A DNA stretch of 60,181 nucleotides from a virus. Shown here piece after piece: positions 57,831-60,181 of this stretch (position 1 is its first letter; each line of letters opens with the position of its first letter). The stretch is taken from positions 1 through 60,181 of the IMG/VR virus record IMGVR_UViG_3300025889_000126; one strand, 5' to 3'. Below the pieces are notes generated by a model, which saw only the letters and a program-made list of their open reading frames with translations, searched no databases and was not told the origin of the DNA. The translations under genes and the position numbers were made by a program.

Positions 57831-58627
57831 ACTTGTCTGCTTAAAGTTGTTTGAAAATTCTGTACGGCTGTGTAAAAATCTGCTGCTTCTGTATCTGTTA
57901 GACCGTCTCCGATTGTGGCGAAAGCAAATTGTTTGTTAGAATAAAGACCTGAATTAGGGCCTCCTGAATTTATAGTTGAAATATATGCATTTGCATTAGG
58001 TCTTACAGTTGCTGAATTAGTTGCACTTATAGCAATTGCATTATTTTTATATCCTTTATTACTTGTTCCAATTCTATTAGCAACATACATACCTAATGAA
58101 TTAGGGTCTGCATTTTGAATTGCAAAATTACTTGAATTTACGCCATAATATGTATTATTTGATTGGTCTAATCTTCTAATAGATAATATTAAATAATTAG
58201 AGCCTGATTGACATCCTAAATCAGCATCAACTTGACTTTGATTTAATCTTGAATAAACTGAAATATGTCCATTATCATTTACTGAATATCCTGTGTTTGG
58301 GTTAAACCTAGTATCAGCATAACCATTTGTGCCATTTCCTTGTATGCCATTTGCATCGTGTGTCCATCCACCAAAAAACACTAAACGATATGCTGCATCT
58401 GAATCTTGAGGGTCTTTCAAATTCCACTTATGAGTACTTGCAGTACCACCAACAAACGGGTAAACCGCTTTCATCTTAGTCCAAATACTTGCAGCTTTAA
58501 GGTTTATTACTAAGTTATTGATAGCACTTTGTTGAGTAGGGTCTGTTATGCCTGCTGCTGTAATGAATGCCTGCGCATCAGGGTCTAAAGCTGGGGCACT
58601 TGATTTTGCTTTAATATAGACTCCCAT
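57827..58627 (-). CDS. Tail fibre / receptor-binding-type protein (266 aa)
   Basis: I start at 58627 (MGVYIKAKSSAPALDPDAQA), since the upstream gene stops at 58630. After a helical N-terminus (AQAFITAAGITDPTQQSAIN) there is a beta-rich Asn/Gly/Ser-rich domain (YPFVGGTASTHKWNLKDPQD; NGTNGYADTRFNPNTG) like a lectin-type jelly roll found in phage tail proteins. It ends with a helix (DTEAADFYTAVQNFQTTLSR). Likely an exposed adhesin. Confidence 0.65.
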   Translation of the reverse strand: MGVYIKAKSSAPALDPDAQAFITAAGITDPTQQSAINNLVINLKAASIWTKMKAVYPFVGGTASTHKWNLKDPQDSDAAYRLVFFGGWTHDANGIQGNGTNGYADTRFNPNTGYSVNDNGHISVYSRLNQSQVDADLGCQSGSNYLILSIRRLDQSNNTYYGVNSSNFAIQNADPNSLGMYVANRIGTSNKGYKNNAIAISATNSATVRPNANAYISTINSGGPNSGLYSNKQFAFATIGDGLTDTEAADFYTAVQNFQTTLSRQV

Positions 58628-58629
58628 TA

Positions 58630-58866
58630 TTAAACAGCATATTGAGCTAACCAAATATTTACCATATCTGGAATGTCGGCATCATCCCATGTGTCTACGT
58701 ATGGCATATCCTCAGCACGTACTCCAAAAGAAGCCGTATCAGTTGTTAAAAGTACATCAACTCCTAACAGCTTGTCAATAGCTTTGTCCGAAATGGTGTT
58801 TAGGTTAATTTCTACTATAGGGTCAGTAATTTCGACTTGAAATTGTGGAAACTTATAAGTTGGCAT
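58630..58866 (-). CDS. Hypothetical small tail-cluster protein (78 aa)
   Basis: MPTYKFPQFQVEITDPIVEI, beta-rich start, then DTWDDADIPDMVNIWLAQYA. No family is recognised. It lies between two fibre-type genes and may be a connector or chaperone for them. Confidence 0.55.
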   Translation of the reverse strand: MPTYKFPQFQVEITDPIVEINLNTISDKAIDKLLGVDVLLTTDTASFGVRAEDMPYVDTWDDADIPDMVNIWLAQYAV

Positions 58867-58883
58867 TTTATTATTTTTTTATG

Positions 58884-59510
58884 TTATGAAAGTGTTGTGC
58901 CTGTTACTGTGAATGTGCGACAAGGCATCGCTCTGTATGATGTAGATGTATTTGTTTTTATTCTTGTGTTTGTATGTCCATTCCAAGCATTTCTAAAAAT
59001 AAGTGCGTTACTTGTTGTAGCAGGGTCTGTTGTTGCAGACCAAAAACTTACGCCACTTAAACTCTGATTTATTGGTGTATAATCATATGGCAAAATTGTA
59101 GAATAATTTATTATAGACATTAACTCTTGCATATTCGGTAATCTCCAACCACTTGTAAATGTTCCTATACTAAAAAGTAAAGAATTATCAATTGCATCAT
59201 TCCATGAAATATCGGTGTAAGTACCTCTTATTCTATACCAACCCAAAACCGTACTACCATTAAAAGTCGACCAATCAATAACTATATCATTTGCATAAAC
59301 TTGACCGCCTAATTCATCCGTAAATCTGTCAGTTGTGCCAAATACATTATTTTCAGCAAGTGTAAAAAAATCAACATTTCTACCCTCTTGTAAATCTCCA
59401 TCGTCACCCGTACGATAAGACGTTGTCTGTCCTGTTTTCATTAGTGTTGCAGTGCTTATGCTTGAGCCACCTCCACCTGATGCTGTTGCTTTTATATATG
59501 TAGTATTCAT
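58884..59510 (-). CDS. DUF1566/Lcl C-terminal-like tail adhesin (208 aa)
   Basis: After a Gly/Ser-rich start (TASGGGGSSISTATLMKTGQ), the body matches the DUF1566 (Lcl_C) fold. It has WSTFNGSTVLGWYRIRG, then GWRLPNMQELMSIINYSTIL and the terminal FWSATTDPATTSNALIFRNA with YRAMPCR. This C-type-lectin-like fold is used for receptor binding and, elsewhere, as a target of diversity-generating retroelements. No reverse transcriptase is present here. Confidence 0.8.
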   Translation of the reverse strand: MNTTYIKATASGGGGSSISTATLMKTGQTTSYRTGDDGDLQEGRNVDFFTLAENNVFGTTDRFTDELGGQVYANDIVIDWSTFNGSTVLGWYRIRGTYTDISWNDAIDNSLLFSIGTFTSGWRLPNMQELMSIINYSTILPYDYTPINQSLSGVSFWSATTDPATTSNALIFRNAWNGHTNTRIKTNTSTSYRAMPCRTFTVTGTTLS

Positions 59511-59512
59511 AA

Positions 59513-59875
59513 CTATGCTTTTGTTATATTAAGATTTACAACCGCTGCTGTATCAACAGTAACAGTTATTTTGCTACCTACTAAAATTGTATTTGTCAAA
59601 GTATAAGGTACACCATCATCATCAATAGTTGTAACAGGTGTATTTAAAATATTAGTTACACTATTTATTTTCAAGTCGTACGGTGCATAAAAATCAACTG
59701 TCAATGCATCAACAAGCTCAACTGTATAAAGGAACTCAGTTGCTAACTCGTCAATAGCACTTTGAACATTTGTAGCTGTTAACCCTGAAACAGTATTATT
59801 ATAGGGTATCATTGAAGCTGATGGCGCTCCTCCTCCTGATATAGACATAGTTGTTGTTGTTAATGTTGTTGTCAT
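59513..59875 (-). CDS. Fibre-associated protein (120 aa)
   Basis: I start at 59875 (MTTTLTTTTMSISGGGAPSA). It contains MIPYNNTVSGLTATNVQSAI followed by DELATEF, a repeat seen in many tail fibres (the SGLTATNVQ-AIDEL motif), then a beta-rich end. It probably forms part of a trimeric fibre. Confidence 0.7.
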   Translation of the reverse strand: MTTTLTTTTMSISGGGAPSASMIPYNNTVSGLTATNVQSAIDELATEFLYTVELVDALTVDFYAPYDLKINSVTNILNTPVTTIDDDGVPYTLTNTILVGSKITVTVDTAAVVNLNITKA

Positions 59876-59886
59876 TTTGTTATATT

Positions 59887-60181
59887 TTACCAAAGAGCCA
59901 ATATATCAGTTGCTGATGTTGAATCCGCACCATAAGTGTCCCAAAGCTTTAATACTTGTATTGGCATAAATCCATAAGCATTTTTAAATGTAACGATATC
60001 ATTTCCTGCTGTTGTAACTACAATATCACCTGCCACACCAACATACAGAATAGCTCCTGTATTCTGACCACCTGCCATTGGGCTTGATTGGTAAATAACA
60101 TAGGTATTAGCAGCTAAAAATATGTCAGCATTAAGCTTTACTCTATCTGTTGCACCTGTAACTGCTGCTTCTGTAACCGTA
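59887..60181 (-). CDS. Virion protein, spike-base-like (C-terminal part; joins 1-334)
   Basis: The C-terminal part of the gene whose start is at 334. The frame enters at the right end through the overlap and stops at 59887-59889 after ILALW. The MAGG start at 60078 is internal to the full gene, not its true start. GAILYVGVAGDIVVTTAGND and GFMPIQVLKLW give the recognisable spike-base-like end. Confidence 0.7.
   Translation of the reverse strand, partial: TVTEAAVTGATDRVKLNADIFLAANTYVIYQSSPMAGGQNTGAILYVGVAGDIVVTTAGNDIVTFKNAYGFMPIQVLKLWDTYGADSTSATDILALW
60056..60181. repeat. Terminal direct repeat, right copy
   Basis: Identical to bases 6-131; see the left copy for interpretation. Confidence 0.9.

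Noticed and set aside
58884-59510. Diversity-generating retroelement target
   Set aside because: The DUF1566-type fold fits such targets, but no reverse transcriptase or template repeat was seen anywhere in the genome.
1-60181. tRNA genes, CRISPR arrays, insertion sequences, integrase and attachment sites
   Set aside because: I looked for cloverleaf arms with CCA-type ends, regular spaced repeats, transposase or recombinase motifs and found none convincing by eye. A tRNA scan would be decisive.

Overview
The window is a nearly complete genome of a tailed double-stranded DNA phage (Caudoviricetes), most likely a short-tailed phage of a Bacteroidota host. The host guess rests on three things. 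The sequence is AT-rich. Shine-Dalgarno sequences are missing and A/T-rich leaders precede start codons. Several intergenic sites match the Bacteroidota promoter form TTTG-N19-TAnnTTTG (TTG-N18 at one site). Bases 6-131 repeat exactly at 60056-60181, and one minus-strand gene reads in frame through that join. The contig therefore closes into a circular or circularly permuted unit of 60,050 bp. I see no integrase, repressor/excisionase pair, DNA polymerase, RNA polymerase, tRNA, CRISPR array or insertion sequence, so a virulent, host-polymerase-dependent lifestyle is the simplest reading.

Layout. (a) 8.1-23.6 kb, plus strand, early half: a strong promoter and a structured untranslated leader RNA (about 8120-8427); about 20 very small, mostly unknown accessory genes (8.6-13.9 kb); then the DNA module. 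That module holds a DnaA domain-IV-like protein, a Sak3-type annealing protein, a PD-(D/E)XK exonuclease, a secreted protein, an SSB-like protein, a primase/SF3 helicase, a C5 DNA methyltransferase, an SF2 helicase, an HNH-like protein and a VRR-NUC nuclease. (b) 23.7-59.9 kb and across the join to 0.3 kb, minus strand, virion half. In transcription order: tail spike/fibre proteins, lysis genes, a double GroES-like protein, small and large terminase, portal, scaffold-like protein, capsid, neck and tail proteins, a GNAT enzyme, and three or four ejection/internal proteins ending with a 2985-residue giant. (c) 0.3-7.3 kb, minus strand: small basic proteins, GroES, a SleB-type endolysin, a class II aminoacyl-tRNA-synthetase-like enzyme, a MazG-like pyrophosphohydrolase, GroEL, a membrane protein and a Pam3-gp28-like putative holin. 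One plus-strand winged-helix gene interrupts this segment.

Control. The two halves diverge from a 1.2-kb gene-free region (7390-8608) full of palindromes and direct repeats, and they converge on a bidirectional terminator at 23634-23660. Further minus-strand terminators follow the capsid gene, the gene after it, the synthetase-like gene and the holin. Two related A/T-rich segments with pairs of GACATT motifs (6631-6706 and 16581-16664) are the best origin or replication-protein binding candidates.

The most notable items are: the multi-stem RNA with its own promoter; three chaperonin genes in one small phage (GroEL, GroES and a tandem GroES-like protein beside the terminase); the free-standing Asp/Asn-type synthetase core; and the duplicated GACATT array whose inner spacing differs by exactly 10 bp between copies.
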